This document shows, one piece after another, positions 39,001-51,770 of a DNA stretch of 64,000 bases. Each line of letters opens with the position of its first letter. The first letter of the stretch is position 1. Under the pieces are notes generated by a model. It was not told the DNA's origin and did no database searches. It saw only the letters and a list, made by a program, of their open reading frames with translations. The stretch is from NCBI GenBank assembly GCA_035041965.1, contig JAPYMA010000079.1, forward strand, positions 62,001 to 126,000, in the 5' to 3' direction. The translations under genes were made by a program, and so were the position numbers. Source of the stretch: Anisakis pegreffii (Eukaryota; Nematoda; Chromadorea; Rhabditida; Anisakidae).

Positions 39001-39409
39001 TTTTGAGGGCTTCGAGGAGGCTTCGAAAAGCCATCTCATAATTTAGAAGTATCCCATTCCCTGCAGCACTAGGATGTTCTAAAATAGTTCCACTCAGTTT
39101 TGACGAATTCTTTTAAATCAGCAACTGGTCACGCCCGTCAGTTCGTCTGTTCATGTCTCATATTATTTCAGTTCAATAAATCCGTGCCCGCATCCATCTG
39201 TGCAGCTAGCCTGCTCCGCCCAATCTATATGCGATTCAGAAGTGTTGTGCTATTGCATATTCTTGGCTAATTGGATGGTATTGTTCAACGGAATAGCGGA
39301 TCGGGGGTTGGAGGAGTGCGTTGACGACCTCGACCCGAGAACAGAGCCGAACTGCTTGTCATCCAATCGAGTGACACTTCAGCTGTATTTGCTATTTTAT
39401 CGACAATAA
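36094..39409 (+). CDS. Cysteine-rich extracellular protein locus, exon set unresolved
   Basis: Several exon candidates with good splice sites lie on the plus strand. They are 36094-36237 (donor GTAACA), 36283-36454 (donor GTAAGA), 37124-37263 (acceptor GGCATTTCAG, donor GTAAGT), 38089-38297 (acceptor TTTCTCAG, ends TAA) and 39172-39409 (acceptor TATTTCAG, ends TAA, overlapped by AATAAA). Model 1 joins 36094-36237, 36283-36454, part of 37124-37263 (donor at an internal GTGACT) and 39172-39409, all in phase. Model 2 joins the first exon in another frame to 37124-37263 and 38089-38297, also in phase. Under model 1, cysteines in the second exon are spaced C-x6-C-x5-C-x12-C, and the last exon has LEEC-x11-C. 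Both recall GDNF-receptor/GAS1 modules. A preceding exon at about 35421-35481 (CDQLVFHNESC) would fit model 1. The family call is a guess; that some secreted, cysteine-rich gene lies here is more likely than not. Confidence 0.4.
36715..36846 (+). ncRNA. Candidate four-stem structured RNA with T4 terminator
   Basis: A closing stem pairs GTCGG with CCGAC (36715-36719 with 36830-36834) and continues with CCAA/TTGG (36723-36726 with 36824-36827). Inside lie three arms. Arm one is a 7-bp hairpin ending AGTGG/CCACT (36735-36741 with 36745-36751). Arm two is CTTGTT/AACAAG (36752-36757 with 36768-36773). Arm three is CGGTTC/GAGCCG (36777-36782 with 36813-36818), topped by ATATTCC/GGAATGT (36793-36799 with 36805-36811). 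TTTT follows at 36843-36846. It lies in an intron of the cysteine-rich locus if that gene is real. It is not a tRNA, 5S, U1, U2, U4, U5, U6 or spliced-leader RNA as far as I can tell. Confidence 0.4.
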
Positions 39410-42400
39410 ACTAGCCATATTGATTCGAGCTGAAGTGTCTTCATTGCGATAACATTTATTAATTATTAAAAGCGTTTCTTAAAGTACTCATTCCAGTATT
39501 TTGTTGTTTCCATTGACATTTCTGCTATTTATAGTTGTTCTATGCCTCAACAATATCCTCATTTCAAAGAATCAGCCATGACAGTATGCTGATGCGTGAT
39601 GCATGAGTGATGAAGACTCACTTCAGCACTCAAAAATGACTACTTATACATAATAGCGTTATTGCTCTATATTTTGTTTCGTTCGATCATCTTTCTTATT
39701 ACCATTATCTATGATTGGAATTCTTTTCAGTTGTTCTATAGATCACAAATATGAGTATGCTTCATCAGCTTCCTGAACGTGGAGCTTCATACTCCCTTCT
39801 AATAAACTCGTATTATATGAACTCGTAAAATTATTTCGAGTTCATATAATCTCATTTGAATGACAGCTATCTCATTTGAACAACTGAAAATTATGAGCGT
39901 ATAATGGTGGTTGCTCCTGCCCCTCTTAAAATCTTTGATGCAAATGAAGTAATTCTTTCTTGATGCGTGTTTGGTATGCAGACTGACGAACTTCGATCCT
40001 CTAGCTTCATCCAGAGTCATTTGTGAGTTTAAATTATTCTTTGAATCCATTCGTCAACCACGAATCCACGAATTTATTCGCATCTGCACAATAATATTGT
40101 GTGTCTGCGATTGAAAATGATTATGGTAATCTAATTTACTCTGAAGTTTGTTGAGTGATGAGAAAAAAAGCAGAGTTTAAGATTGATGCATGCGAAAAAA
40201 GTCACAAATGTTTTTCAACTCCCCAAACGCATTGCATTGATAATATTTGTTAAGTGGCAATACCTCAATTGTCAGTTTATCGAATTTGGAATTCGGTAGA
40301 TTCATCACCCTCATTCAGTTCTTTCCATGTAAACTCTTCTCTCGATTCTATAGCAGAGGTATCCGTTTACGCTGAAGTCTTTAATTGAATTTACCGAAAT
40401 GCTTCACCATAGCTGTTAATGAATCGCTGAACCATTCAAGCTTTATCCATTATTCCCACGCGATCTACTCACACACATTTACAATCATCTACTGTTTCTG
40501 TTTTGCTTCTCATGAATCATTCTGATTTTCTCATGAATTCTTCAAAAAATCCAATGTTTGTTTATGCAGTTGAGTGGACTAGGTATGTGTTGACTAGGCA
40601 ATTTACCACGGATATACTAAAAGAGTTCGCAAAACCGCAAAACTGCAGTGGATCCACCGATGGCGAATTTTGTTCGAGTTGAGCACGAGCAATCATAGAG
40701 GCAGACACGTTCGTTTGTTTCAGTAGTTCGTTGTTCTTTGCTTGATTCTGTGAAAACCTCGATGAATGGTCGTTGTGAGTAGTACTTCAAAGACAGTGCT
40801 TAGCCGATCATAGAAACGTTAATCCAATTTGTGCACAGTCAAATCCATGGAGGCAATACTTGCTGTTCGTTCGTTTCACCAGTAGTGTAGATTTCATTTA
40901 TTTCATGATGCGCGACGTTTAAATGAAATGCAAATAAGAGGAAATACGAGTAATAAATAAGTACATCGCCGGAGTAATGCAATGAATGCCACGCCACGCA
41001 AACTAATTCATGCAACAACAACAGCAAACCTAATTATTTTGCATTTCACTTGTATTCACTCACTCAGCAAGCCCATAAGTCGGAGGTTACTCTTCGAAAA
41101 TATTCGGATTTTTTCATCTGATCAAGTGAATATCTCAAAATGGGTGCTTAGCATGAAGTTTACGTTACATTTCCAAAGACTCTGAAGTTTTGCATGATTT
41201 TGCAGCAATTCAGTCGTTTGGTTTCTATCAGAATAATGAAATCAGTTGGCATTATACAGGATACTGTATCCAGCGACCATTAAGCACTGCGTGATGATCG
41301 TTTCAGTGATCTAAAATCTGTCCTCTGCAAGTAACTGCCAATTAATGATACATTTCAGTAATTAATAATATCAGGCCCTTTCAGATCGTTGTTGTAAGAG
41401 ACAAGATAGGCCCGATTGTGTGCGACTAAGCCATTTGTGAGAGTAACGAACGTTTTGATATTGTATAACGAACGGAACGACTAATTAGCGCAATGGAGAG
41501 TGATCATCGTTAGTGACCTATTTGAAAAGAGGACTTGCTCTGGGAGGTGTTCCGATGGATCATGCATTAAGCGTTGTGAACCCTTAACAGATTGATATCA
41601 TCATGCTATCCGTGTCCCTTGGACACAGTTCGATGCTGGACACTGAACGAAGAAGCTTTTTAGCGAAAAGCATCTGTTCAACGAGTAATAGATGTCTTCG
41701 CGATGCTGATAAAAGCCTTCCTTCATTCACTCTGGTCTTCGTGCATTCTTGCCCACTGCTGACTACACTGTCATTAAACAATCACCACGATTAATTCATT
41801 AAGATCACTCAAAATCAATCTTAATCATCACCTACTATGCATTCATCTATTCATGAACTTGCCTTCTGTGTGCAGTCACCTCCTCGAACGAACAAAACCC
41901 TCAATTGATCGCTAATGGGTTCGTTAGCATGCTGATTTTGTAATATTGTTATAATGTCCGTCCATTCCGTAGAATGGCTCTACTCAGATCAAAAGACTCT
42001 CTTTCGATCTCTTCGCGTTTTTTTCTCATATCATGGATTTTCTATGTTTGAGAATGGCATTAGTGCAGTAGAACTTTGATTTGTTCGTTTATTCTCACCA
42101 ACAAAATCTTCGTGGGCGCCAAGTAATGTGAATCTCATATGTGAAATCATTACATCTGAACATTTTAATGGAGTTTAACGAAACGACATCGTTTAGTTAG
42201 ATGATGATGATGATCATTATTCTATTCGATTTATGCAGTCGAATGGATAAATGTTGTGTTTATGATGCACTTGGCTGAATGAAATAAGTGCATTCGAATG
42301 CATCGATTCAATGGGATCTAACCACCTAATAATGATTTCATGGCAAATTTTCTCTATTCGCCATTCTTAAACATCAGAAAATGTTGTTTTGTAAATTGAA

Positions 42401-45400
42401 TGTTAGAAATTCTAAAATTCACTCTCCAAGTAACACGAAATTTAATGTTAATTTTTTTGGAATACATGAATTTACCTTCGCGAAGCATTTTATTCAATTT
42501 TACCGATAATGAAATCAATTTTAGAGTTCGCAACGACATTTCGACTTCTTCAAATCATTGCGAGTTAAATGTATGTATGTGCACAATATCACTAATGCGG
42601 AGAGCAATATCACTAATGTGATTTAACATAGTGCAATTGTTTGTATGCAGCAATAGTTTATGAGCAATAATTTTGTGCCGAAAGCAGAGAGCCAACAACA
42701 GAAGAAGGATTGCCCTTTTCCGTACGATCGAACATTCCATGTTCACTTCGGATATTTTGTTGGATACCCATTTGTGTTTGCCTGCAATTTCTGGTCAACT
42801 TAATCGGCAAAGTATTCGAATAACTGCATCCAGATCTTTTATGATTTTCAATTTCCAACTGTTCACGCACCGATTCACGATCTTGAGATCACATATGAAA
42901 AGTAAAGTGTTGATTTCCGCATATTCCAACCGAAATATAGTCAGTTGTATCAACTAATGTCAGATTTTGAAAAAGATTTTGGAGGAAGGATGTTACCTGT
43001 TGATTTTTTGGACTTATCAGCTTTCACTGAAAATAAACGAAAGCGTTTGATTATTCAGATTGAACTGATTTCACTGCATTCACCACTAACACGTTGATCT
43101 CACCAAATTCATCTCACTAAAGCTGTTTGGTTCAAACTTGAGATTTTTTGATGTCAAATGGAATATCTGTACAGGAATCTTTTAAAATACAATCCATTAT
43201 CTTTGTTTATCTCACAAAAATTTATTCAGTCAGCGAAATGGGAATGTGTGCATGTGCGTGTGTAAATATGTGAGTAATTCTACTCAACATTACGCATACT
43301 ACGTGCGGAATTGTCTGAGGACAAGAGCCGAATTCAATTATTTCGCTCTTCATTGTGTTTTCAGTTTCGAAACGCCATTCCTGCATAATAAGTGGATTAC
43401 ACGTTGAAGATATTCTAGTGGGATATGGAGGGAGATACATTCAGTGCTGTATTCTATGGATCTGAAAATGAGTGAATTCCGTTGCATAGTCAATTTCTGC
43501 TGTCTAGAAACGTCTCGTGTCTCGTTCGTGCCGAGCTTCAGCCTTACTTACTGTCATGCATTTATGCGCTTTTTTTAATTGGTATGATTGAATACTTCAT
43601 AGATGCACTAAGAGATACATGCTATACATGGTTCATTACAGCTTATTATTTTCAGCACTTCATCTTTCCGTTTTAATAACTTTCTTGTATAAACTAATAA
43701 TTAAGGAGGATACGAAGAGGAAGTGGATTCCTAGCTGCGGCGGCGGCGTTCTGACTGCAAACTGGCGATGGATTATGGATAGAATTTAGAGGGGTTTATT
43801 TATCTCGCTCGTATTATGTCGATGATATCGTTCATCAATCACACACACACACATATATAATTCATTCACTTCATGGTAAGCACCAGATCGCACATCAAAG
43901 TAAATTAACGCTTGAGACGAGGAGGATAAATAAATCTTTGTAGAAAGAAATGAATGCTGCGATAAAACAAAGATCACATTATCTCGTTGAGAGCGGCGGA
44001 TAGCAGATGAAGAGTGTGGACTGAATTTATTTATTTGCATATTGAAAAAAGGTCACAATAGAGTGCGCATGCTTATCTGTGTGTGTGTTTGTATGATCCA
44101 CATGCATGATGATGCATGCGGATTGATTTTTTTTGCTGTCCTATTCACTGTTGATTAATGAGCTTTGTTCGGCAGCGACAAAAGGAGATTCATGCAGAAA
44201 TATCCGTTCAGTCTACGTTAACAATGAAAAATGGCGAAATACTAGGTAAAGCTATGTCATTTTATTTGTCTCCAAGTTCACAGGTTCTGCGCCCACAACA
44301 ATTGAGCAAGAACTTCGATCCGATTCCACCTGAACGCATGGCGAAGTTTCGACGGAAGAATTCATTTATTAGTTCTGAAATGGTTCATTTGGATTATTCA
44401 TCTTGATGTTTTGAAGTTTACCTTCTCCTCCTGAATGATTAGACCTGATTGCTGTGTGAACGTCGTCGATCTTGATACACGTTTCCCTCATCACCGAACG
44501 AGGTGGATAGATCAGCTCTTCAACGCAACAGATCAAAAATGATTGTTATATCAGCAACAGGTGTGTTTGTTCTTCCAGGCCGAAGCCAGTTCGTCCTTAC
44601 CTGTTGTTCACATGTAAAGGTGATGTTCATTTGTTCAGTGGGATGTTTTGAAAGCGATATTACTAGTCAGTGTGCAGCTTTGAACAAGCCGCTGTGTAAA
44701 TACTTCCATAAATATGGTGATAATGGTCATGTTACATGAGGACGATGAGTTGGTCATGTTATGGTCAGTTGGTCATGTTATGGTCATGTTACTCTCATTA
44801 ATGATCTGCTGATTATCTTAGTCAAAATCGGCAATAACATTACTTCACAATGAGCATGTGTAACCTTTTTGATATTGCCTCTAATAGTAACTGTATACGA
44901 GGTTCTCAATTCTGTTTGTACAGCATATTAATAATCCATTATGACATTAGTGCTATTAAGCGGCCAGTTAGGTTCAGACTGTAACAACAGTTTACATACT
45001 TGTCAAATGTTTTGAATAATACGCATGATTGACAAACGATAGAAGATTGTTCGTTACAATAGACGATATTTGGAGAAAGTATAAAGTGTTCATTAAGATA
45101 TCTACAGGTTATGAATGAAGTGATGTTTATGCGTCCATGTAAAAACAAGCAAACACTTGTTTCCATTCCATGAACTCGTGGTTTAAGTACAACCCCATAA
45201 ACAAACCACTTCAATTGGACACTATAAGGAATTGGCTGAGAGAACGGACGTATGAATAAGGATTCAGGTAATCGTAAGTGAAAGGAAGGACGAACGTTTG
45301 CTCGAGTTATCGAAAGTGATCAGAAACAGAAATGGAAATATCGAAGGCATTAGTCTGTGAACTACTTCCACTAATCAACAACCCTATTCATGCGTTATGC

Positions 45401-47986
45401 AAATCAATCTTCATTATTACCGATATTAGTTATTCCTCTTCAGACTGCAACTCTTATTGTAATGCTAACGATCAAACATCTAACATTTTAGTCACGTTCG
45501 AATACGAACCGTCTTAAATTTCACCGGAAATTTCTTCCGTCTGAGAACCAATCCTAGCTCATCAAAAGTTCTTCACAAGGTCATTCGAAAGGTTGAGTCA
45601 TAACGTTGATGTTGATCTCGGAGATCAGTGTGTATAGAAGAAAGATAAACTTAACGCATAGACTGGTAAACGAAAGCGATCAATCATAGTCATCCGATAA
45701 ATGAAGTGAAGTGCTTAATATCAGAAACACCATAATCTCACATCGCTCTAATTTGAATTCCATCCATCCGTATGGTTTTCCTCTGAATCCCACTGCGGTA
45801 GATAGCTCGTTTCAACTCGCCAGATTGCTGTCCTAGTTGCGTGTAATGACCACTTTGACCACTGTCCATAATTATATAACTGATTCATAATTGACAACGA
45901 TGATGAGACCTATTACGATAATTGCTGTGCATCACTTTTTAATTGGCTTCCTTGTCGTCCCGTTCTCAGATCGGGCCTTTCTCTGAACTTTTTAAGATAG
46001 AACTCACTAAGTGTTTGTCCTTCGGCTGGATGAGATCAAAGCATAAGTAACAAACTCTAATGACACCTTCTCTCATTATCAGACTGAATTATCGTTTTAG
46101 ACTGTTAGTATCGTTTTACGAAATACTGTTCCGTTCGTAATGTTGTGTTTGATCCGCTTCGATACCACCGATCGTCAATAATTTTCCACTCAATTAAAGG
46201 ATATCGAATTCATCAAAGAGGGGTCATGGACATGTGAGATGATTCAACACACTGCCAGCCAAGCTCGCCGCACTCATATTGTTTTCTTCCGGTCTGAACT
46301 GTACAATATCAATGAACTTGCATTAATTTATTCATCATCCACTCTGTGTGATAATCTGCGCAACAGTCACTTCATCCACTATCAATTCATTCAGTATCTG
46401 AAAAATTCTCCCTAATTCAAGTCGCAGATTGATGAGCGTTCGCGAATATCTGTCAGAAACTGCAGCATGCATGTGCTCATTGTCAGTGATCAAATCTGCA
46501 CCCAGTTGATAAATTGGGCATTTGAGGCGATGTTTAGTTTATTTATGTAGCTAGCTATTAAGGGAATTTTGGATTAGTTGCTTGTATAAATTCATTTCAC
46601 ATTATTGCACTTCAGTTCGCATTAGGATATCGAGTGCGCTTTTCCTCATCACGGATTCATTCTTGTATGCATAATTTTGATTGGCTGACGATGAGTGCGG
46701 TGAATGTGATTTTCGCCAAAAAAATGGATTTCTTATGAATGTCTAATGTGCTGAATTTATTGTGTAGTGTAGGATTCGTTTAAAATACTACTCCTTAAGT
46801 ACATTCACGTTCATCGGAAGCAGCAAATGTGCATCTTACTCGCTCTTATAAAAACAAAGCACTGACTTACCTACTACAACAGTACTCTCTCGAATCTCTG
46901 AAGCATGTTCTCATTACCCTTAAACTTCCAGGCCGGAATATTCGAACTTTAGCCTTAACAAACGTTACCTTGGAACCTTCAATGTAACTTGCGAGTCTAC
47001 TTACGAGTTTATGTGTAATCCACAAATGGCTGCATGCTCATATGACAGCAAGCAGCAGCAGTCCAGAGGCATTCACTTGAATGACAACTGCTGCTTGCTT
47101 CCACTTCGCAATAATTACTACGCACTTTTCTCAGTTGTGTGTGTATGCGACAGATTGCGATGCAGAAAGAAACCTTTCGAAGGTCTTTAGGCAGCACATT
47201 TATTTATCCATTTTACTTCACACTATTCCGCTGAATTCAACTGAACACTTTTTGATTCACTATCACAACGATTATGGAGTCGTTTCCATGCCTTCAATTA
47301 TGTAAGCAGAGTATTTGTTGTGCAAATGCAGTTTTTATCGACTTTTTTGCGTGTGTTGTGCATTCGACAACCGACCGCAACATTTCCTTCCTCTATTAAC
47401 AAATCGCTAACTTTAATGCTAACAAATCAAAAATGCTCTTTCAGGAAAGATTTCAGTTAACAATAAGGATGAAGCGGTTTTCGAACACAGTTTGCAAAAG
47501 GGTAATTGCGCTCAAGAGAGATAATCTAAGAGAGCGCTGAGATGTTTTTGAAACTGAAAAAACTAATGAGATTGTGACTGTCGAATTCAGATATAACTGA
47601 TTTAACGAATAATTGAATGAATGCATTTTTGTCGACGAATCCTAGAGGTATTAATCAGGTTGATGAAGATGGTAATTCATTTAACATGCTTGTGCTTCGA
47701 AAAGGAATGAAAGAAACGGAGAATACTCTTAGAAAATGCAATAAGTTTTATTGAATTCATGTTGTTTTCCGTACCGTATCCATATGTCGCTTTGCCACCA
47801 CGTAATGTTGACTTGTGATCTGCTTATTGCCCGTTTGTTCGTCTAACTTATAAATCGCTCTTAATGTCATGTTGAATCGAGCAACGCGCTATGAAAATAA
47901 TCCATCTGAAATAATCCATGTCTAATAACGAGTGGGTGTTCAGGCTCAGCACATTGCATTCTCATTCTCCGCTGTGAATATTGATA
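39410..47986. other. Intergenic, with weak exon candidates only
   Basis: No gene is supported. A CA/TA repeat lies at 43839-43858. At 44158-44406 (+) a stretch is open in all three forward frames up to a GTAAAG at 44246, and a 38-base GT-AG segment (44246-44283) could be a very short intron, so an exon is possible but unreadable. A further exon-like block is at 44581-44626 (+), with acceptor TTCTTCCAG and donor AAAG|GTGATG. Imperfect GGTCATGTTA repeats lie at 44724-44795. A frame at 47081-47197 (+) with a TTTTCTCAG acceptor is also possible. Confidence 0.35.
44724..44795 (+). repeat. Imperfect tandem repeat of GGTCATGTTA units
   Basis: GGTCATGTTA recurs four times within 72 bases, spaced by related AGTTGGTCA or TGGTCA sequence. 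Confidence 0.7.
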
Positions 47987-50900
47987 ATGTCCTCCGGCTC
48001 AATGTGGTTGGTGATTTGGTGTTGTTTACTCGGCCTAACTTTCGCTCAGTACTACGATCCGACAACACGAGACTACACTGAAATTTGCATTGATTTCGCC
48101 GAAATTGCTCAGGAAAAGTATTGTCAGGTGAGAGAGTGACTCTGAATGTTTTTTGAGATAAAATCACTTGATTCAATAAAACAGTTGTTTCAAGATGTTC
48201 ATTTCGGCTGTTGGAAATCACTGAGGAATATTTGTAAGGAATGAATTTATTGCAATACATAACACCAGTTCATTTGCTGTTAACAAATCGCATAAAAAAG
48301 GTTGATTGAGCTAACGATATAGTAGTATTTCAGCTATTCGACTTGTGCTGTGAGAGGAATGCGAACAACAAATTGAACGGTGATAAGTGTCAGCACGCCG
48401 ATCCAGGAAACGGATGCATACTCTCTCCTGAGGTTTTTCTTATTCTTTCTTGAAACCCTAACCCTTCCACTACTTCGGAAAACGCTTCAATCAGTTAAGT
48501 GTTCAACTTCCTCCGTCTGCTTTTTCGAACCATCGATGTATTTTGTGCAGTTAGCTAATATGTGCTCGTTGAACTCTAGACGGAATTCGTTCTCTAGGCA
48601 TTATCCGATAGATGTAATTGTTGATCATTCCAAATTTGGAAAGACTTCTGGCTCTCGAACATAATTTGAAACAGTCCGCAGCGATCATCCTCAGCGATCT
48701 ATAGTGATCAAAATCTTCCCCAATCAAAGCGTTGGAGGTTAAATCCAATGAGAGATGGAAATACTTCCTGTCATTCATAGAAATCAGATGGACCGTCTAT
48801 AGAACAAGTAAATTATCTAACATAATCAGTGTGATATCCTGCTTCTTCTGGGTTGTCCACTTTTAAATCTACTCAAATAGTTGAAATCGAATTAGTTTCC
48901 TAGAACTCAAATGAAACTGAATAAAGCTTCTCGATTCTCTATATCTGGCAATGGCTATGAATTGATTTATATAATATAGTGGTCCAGTTGATTTATTGTT
49001 GTGGTCAGTGAGCGTTTAGCACCAATATTTTCTCTCATTATTTCAGTGTTAGACTAAAATTAGCTGAAGCATAAAATTTCGAGCGTTATGGCTTAAAGAC
49101 GATGCCGAAAGATTTATGAGTGTAGTTTGGAGCGATTTCATTAGGCAGGCGTGCGTTTGTTGGTTTGTTTGAGATTATTATCATGTTGAAGCGATGAGAT
49201 TTGTGAGGGGTAGTGGTGAATGCGTTGCGAAATGCACTGAGTTTTGCTCTTCAAAGGTTTCGAGTGACTGGGTTGGATGTTTGAATGCAAAATAGTGCGA
49301 TTCAAATGAATTACAAACGATTCTGATGCATTCACCGAATCGATTGTGCAAAAAATGATTCTGAAACAATTAGACAACTGATTCTGAACCTACAGCTTTG
49401 AGTTATCATTATTAATTCTCAGCATACAATAAAGGAAGGCGATTCATGCTATTGAATTTGGCAAATCGATGTGTTACTGACTGCTTGACTGTGTCCAACA
49501 AAAGGAGCATAAATCCACTTGATGATCACTGTAGAGCAGCAGTGAATGATATAAAATGGAATAATGTTATGTGATCCAGAGAGTGATCAATTATGTGATC
49601 AATGCATTTGAAGGGTGACGTTGAGGTGTTGCGATGTAAGGCTTACAATTGTACTGCAGAAGTGACGACCACCACAACGACAACTACAACCACTGAAGCA
49701 ACTTCTGTTAGCGTTGCTTCTGATTCGAGTTAGTTTCTGATCATTTTTCAAAATTTGCACGTCTTATCTCTCTACGTATCTAACGGTAAAATTAAAATTT
49801 AATCGGCTCTTTCAACTCAATACACTCAAATATTAATGCGATTGATTCCATAATCGTTTGATGCTACCGATTTAAAACGATTGAATGATCATCTTCTTAC
49901 TGAAAGGCTTCTTTGAAGTGTTGTTCCTTGCGAATTATCTCATTGTATTGTATCACACAGGCTTCACTCAATCCTCTTTCAAGAAAGCAAAACAATATGG
50001 TTGTTATTATCATGACGAATATCAGATCGATTGTTTTGCCAGATCAAACAGTTCATATGCATTGAAAGACACTCATTATGAGGGAACAGTGAGCCGGCCA
50101 GCCTTATTAGTGAAGGATGTGCACTGCAAATATAGAATTTACATAAATGAGGAGGACATTTTTAATGAATCGATTATCGTTTAATTAGCTGTCTTAACAT
50201 GGTGACAATAGGGAATCAACACCAAGAAATTGGCCATATTTCGGGTTGAATTGTCCATTATTACATTGTTTCTTACGGAAGATATTCGATTATAGTGCTA
50301 TATCGCTTCATGTCAGCCACTTCAATTAACAATTTAGCAGTCAACAACACACGAAACACATTCACCATTCATTCATTATCTTTATCGTTTGGTTATAATC
50401 CTGCGGATGGCACCGAGCTTTACATTTCTGCGATGATGGATGCATGATAGAGCACTTTTTATTGATTCGAGATTATTAATAATAGATGAGAGTTCTGAAT
50501 GAACACTAACGCATACACACACATTCTTATTGAGTATGGTATACCTCAATTTCATTCATTCCGCTCAGCTTCTTCGTCCTGTGACACTAAATTGTCGTCA
50601 ACATTTACTTAGTCATCATCTATTGGAGTTGACCTTCAAAAAGGGATGCAAAAGGGATGTATCATGGGAAAATCTTGTGAGAAGTTTAACTAAAAATGAA
50701 TCAAAATGAAAAAAAAATCGTTTTCCATAAAGCATTCAACATTTCACATTTTAATAGAGCTTTCAGTCGTGATCTGGAAGTATGCTCCTGTGAGAAGATG
50801 AAAGGAATCAATAAAAACTTATACATCAGCTGAAACAATTCTAAATTTGATGAAAGCAAATCGCGTTGAGGAAATTGATCACTCCAAAAAATAATCAATT

Positions 50901-51770
50901 GAAAACTGTGAGGAATGATCGTCAAAAAGCCTCGAGAATATGCCGCATTTTGACATTCACAACTGAAATAACCTCTCATATGCAGATTTCTGTTTAATGA
51001 TTGCTTATTTTTGATTTCTGTCTATAGTTGCGTGACATGATGATTATATGCATTGCTAATGAGAAATATTCTAATTAATGGTTTAGCAGAATGTCGTCGT
51101 AGGAAAGATTTCGAGGAGCATAAGTGTGCTATAAACAAACATTTGAATATCTCTTATGGATAGATAATCAAGAAATAAAATAACAGAATGTACGAAAGGA
51201 ACATGTGCATCATGCATATGTGTACATTATATCAGACGCATGGCAGGCATATCTATCTATCTGTGTGTATTTTGGTGTTAATTTACGACTGTGGATGCAT
51301 CTGACCGGAAAGTATTAAGAACAGTAATAGCGGATTGAACAAATCAATTGCACATTTGCCTCAATTTACCAATCGCCGTCATTCATTTGCCAAATTGCGG
51401 CTTTAGTCAGCCACGCAAAACGCCCGTAATCCATATCAGCTGCCCATAAGCCGATCATTTGTGAACGTTTTGTGCAAATCCTTATCAGATATCGCGACTC
51501 GATTCCATTTGAAACAATAACTTACCTGTGACCTCTCACTGCACAGACTTATTTTGTTGTTGTGGTTTGCTAACGTCTATCCTTCAAGCAGAGCTGATTG
51601 AGTTTATGTGAGAACCTATTCCATGTGTGCACACTCATGATCAGTAAAAGTAATGTATAATATTGGATGATTAAGAAATGTTTACAACACCTCTAATTTT
51701 AGGTTTGGCAGGTGCACTGCTAACATTTGTATTGGCCAGACTGTTCGCACGAAGGGAATACGAACTCTGA
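47987..51770 (+). CDS. Small cysteine-rich, Thr-stalk membrane protein, 4 exons
   Basis: The exons are 47987-48127, 48334-48432, 49614-49728 and 51703-51770. Phases 0, 0 and 1 all match, for 423 bases and a 140-aa protein. Residues 1-20 form a clear signal peptide (MWLVIWCCLLGLTFA, then Q). The mature part begins QYYDPTTRDY and has eight cysteines: one at about 34, one at about 47, a CC pair at about 52-53, then one each in DKC, NGC, LRC and NCT. A run of ten threonines and an S/T/V/A-rich stalk follow. A hydrophobic stretch (LAGALLTFVLARLF) then leads to a basic and acidic tail (ARREYEL). Acceptors are TATTTCAG for exon 2, the weaker ATTTGAAG for exon 3 and CTAATTTTAG for exon 4; donors are CAG|GTGAGA, GAG|GTTTTT and A|GTTAGT. 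GTGTTCAG about 45 bases before the ATG could take a spliced leader. No family is recognised. It is probably a type I surface protein or a lipid-anchored precursor. Confidence 0.6.
49885..50184 (+). CDS. Hypothetical 99-aa frame inside intron 3
   Basis: An uninterrupted frame with a hydrophobic N-terminus and several cysteines lies inside intron 3 of the gene at 47987-51770, on the same strand. It has no splice support and no recognised family. It could be an alternative exon, a nested small gene or chance. Confidence 0.15.
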   Translation: MIIFLLKGFFEVLFLANYLIVLYHTGFTQSSFKKAKQYGCYYHDEYQIDCFARSNSSYALKDTHYEGTVSRPALLVKDVHCKYRIYINEEDIFNESIIV

